Shown here piece by piece: positions 49,108 through 57,851 of a DNA stretch of 64,000 nt. The stretch covers positions 62,001 through 126,000 of the forward strand of contig CAWDDE010000003.1 in NCBI GenBank assembly GCA_963801055.1. The letters are read 5' to 3'. The notes under the pieces are model-generated. The model was not told where the DNA came from, made no database searches, and saw only the letters and a program-made list of their open reading frames with translations. A program made the position numbers and the translations under genes. The stretch's first letter is position 1. Each line of letters starts with the position of its first letter. The DNA comes from DASUPK01 sp963801055. GTDB taxonomy: Bacteria; Actinomycetota; Thermoleophilia; Solirubrobacterales; 70-9.

Positions 49108-51936
49108 ATGGCTGACGGACAGACCCTGGACCAGGTCCTGCACGGGAACATCGAGGAGCGCGAGCTCGAGAAGGAGATGCGCTCCTCGTACCTCGACTAC
49201 GCGATGAGCGTGATCGTCGGGCGCGCGCTGCCCGACGTCCGTGACGGGCTCAAGCCGGTCCACCGGCGCGTGCTCTACGCGATGCACGACCTCGGCCTGC
49301 AGCCGAACCGCGCCTACCGTAAGTGCGCCTTCATCGTCGGCGAGGTGATGGGCAAGTACCACCCGCACGGCGACTCGGCGATCTACGAGACGCTGGTGCG
49401 GATGGCGCAGGAGTTCGCCCTGCGCTACCCGCTCGTGGACGGGCAGGGCAACTTCGGCTCGATCGATGACGATCCGCCGGCCGCGATGCGGTACACGGAG
49501 GCGCGCCTCGGGCCGCTGGCCACGGAGATGCTCCGCGACATCGACGCCGACACCGTCGACTTCGGGCCCAACTACGACGAGTCGACCCGCGAGCCGGTCC
49601 TGCTGCCGGCCCGCTTCCCGAACCTGCTGGTCAACGGTGCCACCGGCATCGCGGTCGGGATGGCGACCAACATCCCGCCGCACAACCTCCGCGAGGTGAT
49701 CGGGGCGGTCAACGCCTACATCGACGACCCCGAGATCGACATGAAGGGCCTGATGAAGCACGTCAAGGGTCCCGACTTCCCGGGCGGCGGCACGATCATG
49801 GGGACACAGGGCATCCGCGACGCCTACCGGTCCGGCCGAGGCTCCATTCGGGTCCGCGCCAAGGCGCACGTCGAGCCGCTCAAGGGCGGCAGGGACGCGA
49901 TCATCGTCACCGAGCTCCCCTTCATGGTCAAGAAGGGCGGCGAGGGCGGCCTGATCGCCAAGATCGCCGATCTGGTCCGGGAAAAGAAGATCACCGGCAT
50001 CTCGGACCTGCGCGACGAGTCGGACCGCAGCGGGATGCGCCTGGTGATCGAGCTGAAGCGCGGCGGCGATCCCGCCCAGGTGGTGCTCAACCAGCTCTAC
50101 AAGCGCACCGCGATGCAGCAGGCGTTCGGCATCAACATGGTCGCGCTCGTCGACGGCGTGCCGAAGACCCTCAGCCTCCGCGAGCTCGTCGAGCAGTACG
50201 TCGGCCACCAGAAGGAGGTCATCACCCGGCGGACGCAGCACCAGCTCGCCCGCGCCGAGGCCCGCGCCCACATCCTCGAGGGGCTGCTGATCGCGCTCGA
50301 CAACCTCGACGCCGTAATCAGGCTGATCCGCCGCTCCAAGGACCCCGACACCGCGCGGGACGGCCTGATCGACAAGTTCAAGCTCAGCCGTGCCCAGGCG
50401 CAGGCGATCCTCGACATGCGACTGCAGCGCCTCACCGCTCTCGAGGCCAACAAGATCAAGGAGGAGCACAAGGGGCTCACCAAGCTGATCAAGGAGCTCC
50501 GGGCGATCCTGGCCGACGAGAAGAAGGTCCTCGGGCTGGTCAAGTCCGAGCTCAAGGAGGTCGCCCAGAAGTACGGCGACGAGCGGCGGACCGAGATCAC
50601 CGCGGCGGAGGGCGACCTCGACATCGAGGACGTGATCGCCGACGAGCAGATGGTGGTCTCGATCACGGCCTCCGGCTACGCGAAGCGCACGCCGCTCGCC
50701 ACCTATCGGCAGCAGCGCCGCGGCGGTCGCGGCGTGCAGGGCATGAACATGAAGGAGGGCGACTACATCGAGCACCTGCACGTCTGCTCGACGCACGACT
50801 ACCTGCTCTTCTTCACCAACCAGGGGAAGGTCTATCGGCTGAAGGTCTACGAGCTTCCCGAGGGGAGCCGAGCCTCCCGGGGCCGGGCGCTGGTCAACGT
50901 CCTGCCGCTCAAGGACAAGGAGAAGGTGATGGCGGTGATCCCGACCCGCGACTTCTCGGAGGGCAAGTTCCTCGTCTTCGGCACCGCACAGGGGATGGTC
51001 AAGAAGACGCCGTTCAAGGACTACGACACCCCGATCCGAGCCGACGGCATCATCGCGATCAAGATCCGCAAGGGCGACGAGCTCGTCCGGGTCCGGATGA
51101 CCTCAGGCAAGGACGACATCATCATGGTCTCCAAGTCGGGGCACGCCGCCCGCTTCAGCGAGAAGCAGGCGCGGTCGATGGGCAGGGCGACCGCGGGCGT
51201 CAAGGGGATGAACGTCTCCGACAAGGGCAACCGCGTCCTCTCCCTCGACGTCGTCGACCATACGGACACGAAGGGCGATCTCCTCGTCGTCACCGAGAAC
51301 GGCTACGGCAAGCGGACCGCGCTCGTCGAGTACCCGGTGAAGGGACGCGGTGCCAAGGGCATGCTGACCGCGAAGCTGACCGCGAAGAAGGGCGGCCTTG
51401 CCGGCGCCCGCGTGGTTCGCGAGGGCCAGGAGCTGCTCTTCATTTCCCAGAACGGGATGGTGCAGCGGAACGCCGTCGACGGCATCTCGCGGATGGGCCG
51501 AGCGACCCAGGGCGTCCGGGTGATGAACCTGAAGAAGGGCGACCGCGTCAGCGCCGTGGCGCTGGTGGTCGAGTCCGAGAACGGAAACGGGAACGGCTCC
51601 TCCGCGCCCGCCGGCTCCATCGAGGACGAGGCCCCGATGGCCACCAGCGTCGCCGAGGAGGCAGCCGCCGCCGAGGCGGCCGGCAACGGCGAGGCCGAGG
51701 GTCACCAAAGCGCCACGCGCCGCTCCTCGGGCTCGAAGGCGCCCGCGAAGGGGATGTCGAGGTCCTCGGCGCCCAACGCCGGCGCTAAGCCGAAGAGCAA
51801 GCCGGCGGCGAAGCCGAAGGCCAAGCCGGCTCGGAAGCAGGGGGGTGCGAGCGCAGCCAAGCCGAAGGTGAAGCCGAGGCCCACGGCGACGGCGAAGCAG
51901 CGCGCCGAGTCGGAGCGGAAGCGGCGTAACCGCTAA
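49108..51936 (+). CDS. gyrA: DNA gyrase subunit A with a long basic C-terminal tail
   Basis: A 942-residue GyrA with no frame break. SYLDYAMSVIVGRALPDVRDGLKPVHRRVLYAM (quinolone-region helices follow), catalytic Tyr in AAMRYTEARL, and the GyrA box QQRRGGRGVQG starting the beta-pinwheel near residue 533. The pinwheel ends near 825. About 115 further residues are low-complexity: first Gly/Ala/Glu-rich, then a Lys/Ala/Pro-rich tail with repeated KPK and AKP units, reminiscent of histone-like tails. Such a tail would bind DNA; typical GyrA ends soon after the pinwheel. ATG 49108 behind AGGGGGAGGTG. Confidence 0.96.
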   Translation: MADGQTLDQVLHGNIEERELEKEMRSSYLDYAMSVIVGRALPDVRDGLKPVHRRVLYAMHDLGLQPNRAYRKCAFIVGEVMGKYHPHGDSAIYETLVRMAQEFALRYPLVDGQGNFGSIDDDPPAAMRYTEARLGPLATEMLRDIDADTVDFGPNYDESTREPVLLPARFPNLLVNGATGIAVGMATNIPPHNLREVIGAVNAYIDDPEIDMKGLMKHVKGPDFPGGGTIMGTQGIRDAYRSGRGSIRVRAKAHVEPLKGGRDAIIVTELPFMVKKGGEGGLIAKIADLVREKKITGISDLRDESDRSGMRLVIELKRGGDPAQVVLNQLYKRTAMQQAFGINMVALVDGVPKTLSLRELVEQYVGHQKEVITRRTQHQLARAEARAHILEGLLIALDNLDAVIRLIRRSKDPDTARDGLIDKFKLSRAQAQAILDMRLQRLTALEANKIKEEHKGLTKLIKELRAILADEKKVLGLVKSELKEVAQKYGDERRTEITAAEGDLDIEDVIADEQMVVSITASGYAKRTPLATYRQQRRGGRGVQGMNMKEGDYIEHLHVCSTHDYLLFFTNQGKVYRLKVYELPEGSRASRGRALVNVLPLKDKEKVMAVIPTRDFSEGKFLVFGTAQGMVKKTPFKDYDTPIRADGIIAIKIRKGDELVRVRMTSGKDDIIMVSKSGHAARFSEKQARSMGRATAGVKGMNVSDKGNRVLSLDVVDHTDTKGDLLVVTENGYGKRTALVEYPVKGRGAKGMLTAKLTAKKGGLAGARVVREGQELLFISQNGMVQRNAVDGISRMGRATQGVRVMNLKKGDRVSAVALVVESENGNGNGSSAPAGSIEDEAPMATSVAEEAAAAEAAGNGEAEGHQSATRRSSGSKAPAKGMSRSSAPNAGAKPKSKPAAKPKAKPARKQGGASAAKPKVKPRPTATAKQRAESERKRRNR

Positions 51937-51972
51937 ACGGCTTCGCCCTCCGCTCTCGAAGAAGGGTCGCCT

Positions 51973-52656
51973 CTAGGCCGCTAGGAGGTACGGCTCCCAG
52001 GCCGCCGGGGTGCGCGGCGAGGCGATTCGGATGAAGACGGTTGGTCCCGGCGGGCGGGGCCGGCGGCGCGGGTGCATTCGGATCTCCTGCGGGAGCCGGT
52101 TGCCCTTCCTGCGGTTGCAGGGAGCGCAGGAGGCGACGATGTTCTCCCAGACCGACTCTCCGCCGCGGCTGCGCGGGACGACGTGGTCGACGGTGAGGCT
52201 GTGCCTGCTCGAGCCGCAGTACTGGCAGGTCCAGCCGTCGCGTGCCAGCACTGCCTTCCGTGTGATGCGGCGCCGGTGGATGTCGCGCGGGACGCGGACG
52301 AAGCTGATCAGCCGGATCACCTCGGGCCGGTCGATCCTCATGGTCTCGGAGCGGAGCACGTCGTCGCCGCGCTCGAGGACCTCGGCCTTCTCCTTCAGGA
52401 TCAGGACCAGCGCCCGGCGGACGGTGCAGACGTTGAGAGGCTCGTAGCTTGCGTTGAGCACCAGCACCCGCCCCCTGGTCAGGCGGCGGATGGCGGCTAC
52501 CGCTACCTCGCCGTCGGCCTCCCCATCGGGTGCGGCCCCGTTGCCGTTGAAATGGGCAGGATCATGGCCGTTGGTTGCGGCCGGCACGTGGCCGTTCTTC
52601 GATGCCCGGCCGGTCGCCGGCACAGATGCGTCGTGCACGGTGGCCCCGTTGCCCAT
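51973..52656 (-). CDS. HNH endonuclease-like protein
   Basis: A 227-residue protein. An N-terminal 50-residue disordered Asn/Gly/Ala stretch is followed by VLVLNASYEPLNVCTVRRALVLILKEKAEVLE and an HNH domain: DGWTCQYCG, LTVDHVVPRSRGGESVWENIVASCAPCNRRKG. This HNH family is a widespread single-copy housekeeping-type gene in actinobacteria; its role is not established. It converges on gyrA with a 36-nt gap. ATG 52656 lies 10 nt after a TACAAT -10-like box. Confidence 0.88.
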   Translation of the reverse strand: MGNGATVHDASVPATGRASKNGHVPAATNGHDPAHFNGNGAAPDGEADGEVAVAAIRRLTRGRVLVLNASYEPLNVCTVRRALVLILKEKAEVLERGDDVLRSETMRIDRPEVIRLISFVRVPRDIHRRRITRKAVLARDGWTCQYCGSSRHSLTVDHVVPRSRGGESVWENIVASCAPCNRRKGNRLPQEIRMHPRRRPRPPGPTVFIRIASPRTPAAWEPYLLAA

Positions 52657-52666
52657 GTCCCGGGCG

Positions 52667-52672
52667 ATTGTA
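52667..52672 (-). promoter_or_regulatory. Putative -10 box (TACAAT), HNH gene
   Basis: The hexamer ends 10 nt before ATG 52656 and lies in the 25-nt gap after pheA. Confidence 0.45.
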
Positions 52673-52681
52673 GAGGAGCAA

Positions 52682-53542
52682 TTACTCGGTTCCCGGCACT
52701 CCAGGCGGGGCGGCGATGGGCCAACTGCCCAGCACCCGCACGGTCTCGGCCTTCGAACGCAAGGCCTCGACCGCCGAGAGGAGCGGCTCGTCGGCGGATG
52801 CGCCCTCGATGTCGAGGAAGAACTGGTAGCGCCCAAGGCCGCGCCGCAGCGGCCGTGACTCGATGCGAGTCAGGTTGACGTCGCGGTCGGAGAACACCTG
52901 GAGCGCCTCGACGAGGGCGCCGGGATGGTCCTCGCCGAGCTCCGAGAAGACGAGGGAGGTGCGCCACGGCCCGGATCCGGACGCGTTGGTCCCCTGCCGG
53001 GCCACCCAGACGAAGCGGGTGATGTTTTCGGCCTCGTCCTCGACCCCATGGCGCAGCACGGCGGCGCCATAGAGGCGAGCGGCCGACTCGGCACCGAGCG
53101 CGGCCCAGGGCCGGTCCTCCTCGACCACGGTTCGCACCGCCTCGGCGGTGCTCGCTGCGCCACGCACCTCCGCCTGCGGCAGGTTCTCGCGAATGAAGCG
53201 CGCGCACTGGGCGTTGGCCTGCGGGTGTGAGAGCACCACCTCGATGCGCTCGAGGGGGATCTCCTCACGGGCGATCAGGCAGTGCCGGATCGGGAGGTCG
53301 TACTCCCCGATCAGCGTGAGGGCGTCGGAGTCGAACGCGAGCGTGTCGAGGGTGGCGGTGACCGCGCCCTCGATTGAGTTCTCGAAGGGGACGAAGGCCC
53401 GGTCCGCCGCCCCCTCCCTCACCGCGACGATCGCGTCGTAGACAGTGGCGGCCGGGATCGCCTCCACCTCCTGATCCCCGACTGCGGCCCGCAGGGCGTC
53501 CTCGCTGAAGGTCCCCCTTGGGCCCAGGTAGACGACCCGCAC
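52682..53542 (-). CDS. pheA: Prephenate dehydratase
   Basis: A 286-residue PheA converting prephenate to phenylpyruvate in phenylalanine synthesis. YLGPRGTFSEDALRAA opens the protein, VPFENSIEGAVTATLD and LSHPQANAQCARFI are catalytic-domain blocks, and SAARLYGA follows. A C-terminal ACT domain (LGEDHPGALVEALQVFSDRDVNLTRIESRP, with the Phe-sensing ESRP) implies feedback inhibition. GTG 53542. It precedes the HNH gene by 25 nt. Confidence 0.94.
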   Translation of the reverse strand: MRVVYLGPRGTFSEDALRAAVGDQEVEAIPAATVYDAIVAVREGAADRAFVPFENSIEGAVTATLDTLAFDSDALTLIGEYDLPIRHCLIAREEIPLERIEVVLSHPQANAQCARFIRENLPQAEVRGAASTAEAVRTVVEEDRPWAALGAESAARLYGAAVLRHGVEDEAENITRFVWVARQGTNASGSGPWRTSLVFSELGEDHPGALVEALQVFSDRDVNLTRIESRPLRRGLGRYQFFLDIEGASADEPLLSAVEALRSKAETVRVLGSWPIAAPPGVPGTE

Positions 53543-53600
53543 CGCTACTTCGTTGTGAGAGGGCGCGCCGACAGGCGCGACCCGTTTGATGTTTCGCCCA

Positions 53601-54696
53601 TCAGGAGCCGAAGATGACGGTGTACGTGGACTGGTTGTTGTCCGTTAGCTGCTCGCCCGGGACGGGGTTGACGACGACCTGCACGGTGGTGTCCGTACCG
53701 GGAGTCGGCGTGCTCGTCAGCGGAATCTTCACCGTGCCGGCCTGGCCCGCACTGAGCGACTGGAGCTGGCCGGTGAGGGGGCTGCCGCCGATCGTGACGT
53801 TCACGCTGATCCCGGTCTCATCGCTGTCGCCGGAATTGGTCACCCCGATGTCGATCTCCTGGGAGTCGCTGGGCACCGTCGTTGGTCGAGTCGGGACTCA
53901 GCTGGGTGGCTCCGATCGTCGTCGAGTCCAGCTGCAGGCCATGAATACCCCCGGTCGTCGCCGTTTGACCGGTGAGTGCGTTGAGCTTGGTGACCAGCGT
54001 CGTCTGGTTCAGGTAGTCCGTGGCGTTCGCAGGCATGACCGTGCCAGACGGAAGCGGCGTGGCGTCGACGTTCTCGTCCTGCAGCACATTCTTGATCTCG
54101 GGCGAGCCGATCTGGGTCCAGATCACGTCGCTCGCATAGAGGGAGCCCATCGCGTCGCTGATCGCCGAGATCGCATTGCTGGTCTGGGCGCGCGCCGTCG
54201 CCTGCTGGACGTTCTCCGCGATCGTGCTGAGGGCATCCCGACGCAGCGTCAGGGTGAGGATGACGGCGTTCTGGGCATCGTCCATCTGACCCGGGACGCC
54301 GATCTCGTGCGCCCGATCGAGCAGCGTCTCGGAGTTGTCGCGCTGGGCCAGGACCTGGTTCTTGGCGTCGAGCGAGCTCGAGCCACCGGAGCTGTCCAGC
54401 AGGTCGAAGAAGTCCTTCCCGCTCTGTTCGGACTGCTGCATGATCGTCGCGACGTCCGACGTGTAGTTCCGCAGGGCCCGGTCGGAGCGCGCCTCGAGGC
54501 AGCCCCTGATCCCGATCACGATCAGGATCAGGAAGGCGAGGCCGACTCCGACGCCGATCAGGCGCCGGGCCAGGAACTGCTGTCGTCTGCGCTGTGGGCC
54601 CCCGACCCTGCGCCTTGGGCGTTCCGGCTCATCCGCGACGACCAGATCGTCTTGTTCGGAATCGAGGAATGCCAAACCGGGCCAGAGTATGAACAC
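53601..54696 (-). CDS. Single-pass membrane protein with a CARDB-like C-terminal domain (frame broken near 53880)
   Basis: A protein of about 364 residues. A charged N-terminus, one membrane helix (LIGVGVGLAFLILIVIGIRGC, about 46-66), an extracytoplasmic helical region of about 190 residues (SDVATIMQQSEQSGKDFFDLL), then, in the second frame, a beta-rich domain IDIGVTNSGDSDETGISVNVTIGG to VPGEQLTDNNQSTYTVIF. The last part resembles the CARDB adhesion-type fold. The two frames join near 53880. No named family for the helical part. GTG 54696 is the longest start; a start inside the first 25 residues is possible. It is divergent from the kinase gene. Confidence 0.6.
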
Positions 54697-54743
54697 GGGG
54701 GGCGACGCATGTAGCCGCCACCAGGCCGCCCGCCTTGTGGCGG

Positions 54744-54764
54744 CGATCTAATGGCGAAGCCGTC
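54744..54764 (+). repeat. 21-bp exact repeat spanning a start codon, copy 2
   Basis: Identical to 222-242, again beginning 7 nt before an ATG (54751). Confidence 0.5.
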
Positions 54765-56465
54765 CCACAGGAAAAAGTCGTCCGGGGGCGAACTTGAAGT
54801 GGCGATGGTCGGTGAGCGAGTCCTGGGCAGGTTCCGGATCGAGGCCCGGATCGGAAGCGGCGGCTTCGGCACGGTCTATCGCGCCTGGGACGAGCGCCTG
54901 CAGCGGCCGGTCGCGGTCAAGGTGATCGATCGCGATCACGGCGCTCCCCGGGTCACCCGCGAGGCGCAGGCGGTCGCGCGGCTCGCGCACCGCAACATCG
55001 CCACGCTCTACGAGCTCGCCACCGACGGCGAGCGCGCCTTCCTGGTCTCTGAGCTGGTCGAGGGCGACACCCTGCGCTCGCTGGGCCGCCGCGGCGAGCT
55101 CACCGATCGGCTGGTGGCGCGGGTCGGGGCGAACGCGGCTGCCGCGCTGACGCACGCCCACCGCGCAGGCGTCGTCCACCGAGACGTGAAGCCCGAGAAC
55201 ATCATGGTCGCGCCGGGTGGGCCGGCGAAGCTCGTCGACTTCGGGATCGCGCGGATCGCCGGCGAGCGGTCCCTGACCGCCACAGGAGCCGTGGTCGGAA
55301 CGCTCGCCTACATGGCGCCGGAGCAGGCCGACGGCCTGCGCCCGGGCCCGGAGCCGACGTCTACTCGCTGTCCCTCACCCTCTACGAGTGCCTCTGCGGC
55401 GAGCACCCCCTCCTCCGCGATGGGCCCGCCGCGACCGCCCGGGCCATCGGAGAGCCCATCGCCCCGCTCTCCGACAGTGCGACCCGAGCTGCCATCGCCG
55501 ATGACCGAGGCGATCGACGCCTCGCTCGACCCAGACCCAGAGCTTCGGCCCGCTTGCATCCGAGCTCGAGGCAGCGCTGGCTGCCCACGTCGGCGAGCTC
55601 GACGGCGAGCCGCTGCCGCGCGATCGAGGGCCTGGATGGCGAGCCGGCGCTCCAGCCGCGTCGGCGACCCAACCTGGCCCGCTTCGCGCCCGCGCTCGGC
55701 GTCGCCGCGCTCGGAGTCGCGACGCTGATAGCGACCGGGGCGCCCGCGCCCGTTGTGCTCGCCGCGCTCCTCCCCGGCGCACTCGCCCTCGGCCGTCCCC
55801 GCCCGGCCTTCGCGCTCGAGCTGGCCCTGGTCGTGCTCTGGCTCCTGATCGGCGCCGGCGAGCCGGGCGCTGCCGCGCTGGTCGCGGCGCTCGGACTTCC
55901 GCTTCTGGCGCCGGCCATCGAACCGGAGGCGATCGCCCTACCCGGCCTCGCTCCGATCCTCGGCCTGATTGGCCTCGGCCCGGTGTATCCGGCGCTGGCG
56001 GGCCTCACCCGCGGCGCGGCGGGGCGCGCGCTGCTCGGCGGGATCGGGTACGTCTGGCTCGCGGCGTGGGAGGAGCTCGCCCACCGCGACCTGCTGCTCG
56101 GCCCCGTCGCCGATCCGCCGGCCCATTGGACCGGGTCGACGAGCGCCGCGCTCGGTGACGTGGTAGCTCCCCTTCTCGACGGCTCGGTGCTGGCAGGTGC
56201 CGCCATCTTCGCCCTCGCGGCCTGGGTGCTCCCCCTCCTGGTCCGCGGCCGCACGCCGGTCCTCGACGCTCTCGGTGCGCTGATCTGGGCCGCGGGCCTG
56301 ATCTCCGCGCTCCGCCTGGTCGCGGGCGGCTCCAGTCCACCGGGGCTGCTCTTCGGGGCGCTGCTGGCAGCCGTGCTCGCCGCTCTGCTGACGCGCAGGC
56401 TGGGCGCGCCCAGCGACCGCCAGGCCGTAATGCGAGGGCTCGCCGAGGCGCGACCGGTTCAGTAA
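54751..56465 (+). CDS. Serine/threonine protein kinase with polytopic C-terminal domain (frame breaks)
   Basis: A protein of about 570 residues. The kinase domain is clear: IGSGGFGTVYRAWDE (P-loop), VAVKVID, HRDVKPENIMV (catalytic loop), VDFGIARI (DFG) and YMAPEQADG. Frame breaks between about 55350 and 55600 interrupt the C-lobe; reading across them gives DVYSLSLTLYECLCGEHP and a linker. The last 270 residues, in one frame, hold about eight to ten hydrophobic helices (FAPALGVAALGVATLIATG through LLFGALLAAVLAALLTRRLG). No PASTA domains are present, unlike PknB further on. The kinase faces the cytoplasm; the membrane part may be a sensor. It heads the cluster containing both FHA proteins and the PP2C phosphatase. 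Confidence 0.82.
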
Positions 56466-56574
56466 TGGGAGCGACGGGCGCCGCCCGGCGCGACTCAGGT
56501 GGGCGGCCGCCGCGGTCCGCGCCTGATGCCCAAGGGGTCAGACGATAACCAGAAGCGCCCACTAGCATTTCGCA

Positions 56575-56593
56575 GCGGCTCTGCCCGAGCCGC
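56575..56593 (+). promoter_or_regulatory. 7-bp hairpin upstream of fhaA
   Basis: GCGGCTC (56575-56581), a 5-nt loop and GAGCCGC (56587-56593) form a perfect 7-bp stem, 17 nt before the Shine-Dalgarno of fhaA. No U-tract follows, so a leader structure is as likely as a terminator of the kinase gene. Confidence 0.35.
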
Positions 56594-56621
56594 CGCCCAC
56601 CCCATCGTTTAGGAGTCTCCG

Positions 56622-57389
56622 ATCAGCGTTCTGCGCAACCTCGAAGCCCGCATTGAGGGTCTCGTCGAAGGTGTCTTCAGCCGCGCCTTCAGCTCCGGCG
56701 TGCAGCCCGTGGAGATCGCACGGAAGCTCGCCAAGGAGATGGACGCCCACAAGACGGCGTCCGTCCAGCGGGTTTACGTTCCCAACGAGTACACCGTCTG
56801 GCTCTGCCCCGACGACTACGAGCGCTTCAAGGACTACGAGTCGTCTCTCGCACAGGAGCTCAGTGGGCATCTGCTCGAGCATGCCCGACACCATGACTAC
56901 GACCTGCTGACGCGTCCGATGGTTCACCTGGACCAGGACGAGCGCCTGCGGCTGGGCGAGTTCGGCATCCAGACCCGTCTGGTGAGACCCCCGCAGCGGC
57001 AGGGCGCCGAGCCGGAGCAGGGAGAGCACGGCCACACGATGGTCTACTCCGCAACGCAGGCCGAGAAGGCGCGCTCCAAGCGTCGCCCCGACGCTGCGTT
57101 CTCGGAGACCAGGGCGATCGTCTCTGTCGACGACCGCCGCTACGTCCTCGACGGGCCAACGGCGACGCTCGGGCGCTCCAAGGACAATGACTGCGTCATC
57201 GACGACCCCAACATCTCGCGGCGGCATGCTGAGCTGCGCCGCTCGAACGTGGGGGACTGGCAGATCGTCGACCTGAACTCGACCAACGGAGTGAAGGTCA
57301 ACGGTCGCCGCGTAGCCAACGCCCGCCTCTCACCGGGGGATGAGATCACCCTCGGAACCAAGGTCTTCGCCTTCGACATCGAGCAGTGA
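56622..57389 (+). CDS. fhaA: FhaA-type protein (DUF3662 + FHA), apparent AUC start
   Basis: A 255-residue protein. Residues 1-115 are the DUF3662 domain (SVLRNLEARIEGLVEG, then VQPVEIARKLAKEMDAHKT and RVYVPNEYTVWL). Residues about 165-250 are an FHA domain (GRSKDNDCVIDDPNISRRHAEL, then STNGVKVNGRRV) that reads phospho-Thr on kinases and MviN-like partners. The conserved N-terminus opens at ATC 56622-56624, 6 nt after a perfect AGGAG (56611-56615). An in-frame TAG lies at 56610-56612 and the first normal start is GTG 56700, which would delete 26 conserved residues. So initiation at AUC, or a miscalled GTG/ATG, must be assumed. GTGA overlap with fhaB. Confidence 0.88.
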   Translation: MSVLRNLEARIEGLVEGVFSRAFSSGVQPVEIARKLAKEMDAHKTASVQRVYVPNEYTVWLCPDDYERFKDYESSLAQELSGHLLEHARHHDYDLLTRPMVHLDQDERLRLGEFGIQTRLVRPPQRQGAEPEQGEHGHTMVYSATQAEKARSKRRPDAAFSETRAIVSVDDRRYVLDGPTATLGRSKDNDCVIDDPNISRRHAELRRSNVGDWQIVDLNSTNGVKVNGRRVANARLSPGDEITLGTKVFAFDIEQ

Positions 57390-57851
57390 ATGACCTCGAG
57401 CCGCTAGCGGTCGCGCTCAAGTTCGGCTTTCTCGCCGTGCTCTACCTCTTTCTGCTCTGGGTGACCCGCATGGCACTCCGCGACCTGAGGGGGACCGCCA
57501 CCCCCGGCTTACGAGACCGGCTACCACGAGGTTGATGGCGGCGACCAGGGGTCGACCGACGCGTTCCTCGTGGTCCAGGAGGGCGGAGGCCTGCCGCGCG
57601 GCGAGCACTTCGACCTCTTCGGCGGGGTCTCACTCGGCCGCTCGGCCGACGCCGACATCCGGCTCGACGACCGCTATGCGTCCGGGATCCACGCGCGGGT
57701 CTTCAACCGGTCGGGGGCCTATTTCGTCGAGGACATGAACTCGACCAACGGCACGCTGCTCAACTCCCGCCAGCTGCACGGCGAGGCCGAGCTGACCCCC
57801 GGCGACTTGATCCGAATCGGGGACACTGAGTTCCGCTTCGAGGTCTCCTGA
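57386..57851 (+). CDS. fhaB: FhaB-type FHA-domain membrane protein (frame broken near 57505)
   Basis: A protein of about 154 residues. One N-terminal membrane helix (VALKFGFLAVLYLFLLWVT), a linker, and a C-terminal FHA domain (GVSLGRSADADIRLDDRYASGIHARVF, then NSTNGTLLNSRQL). The frame change near 57505 falls in a run of five C, where four would restore the frame. Actinobacterial FhaB (FipA-binding) links PknB to the SEDS/PBP machinery. GTG 57386 overlaps the fhaA stop; its TGA overlaps the phosphatase ATG by one base. Confidence 0.88.

Noticed and set aside
51973..52656. HNH gene as a third mobile nuclease
   Set aside because: The protein matches a conserved single-copy actinobacterial HNH family and lies in ordinary sequence without repeats or GC change.
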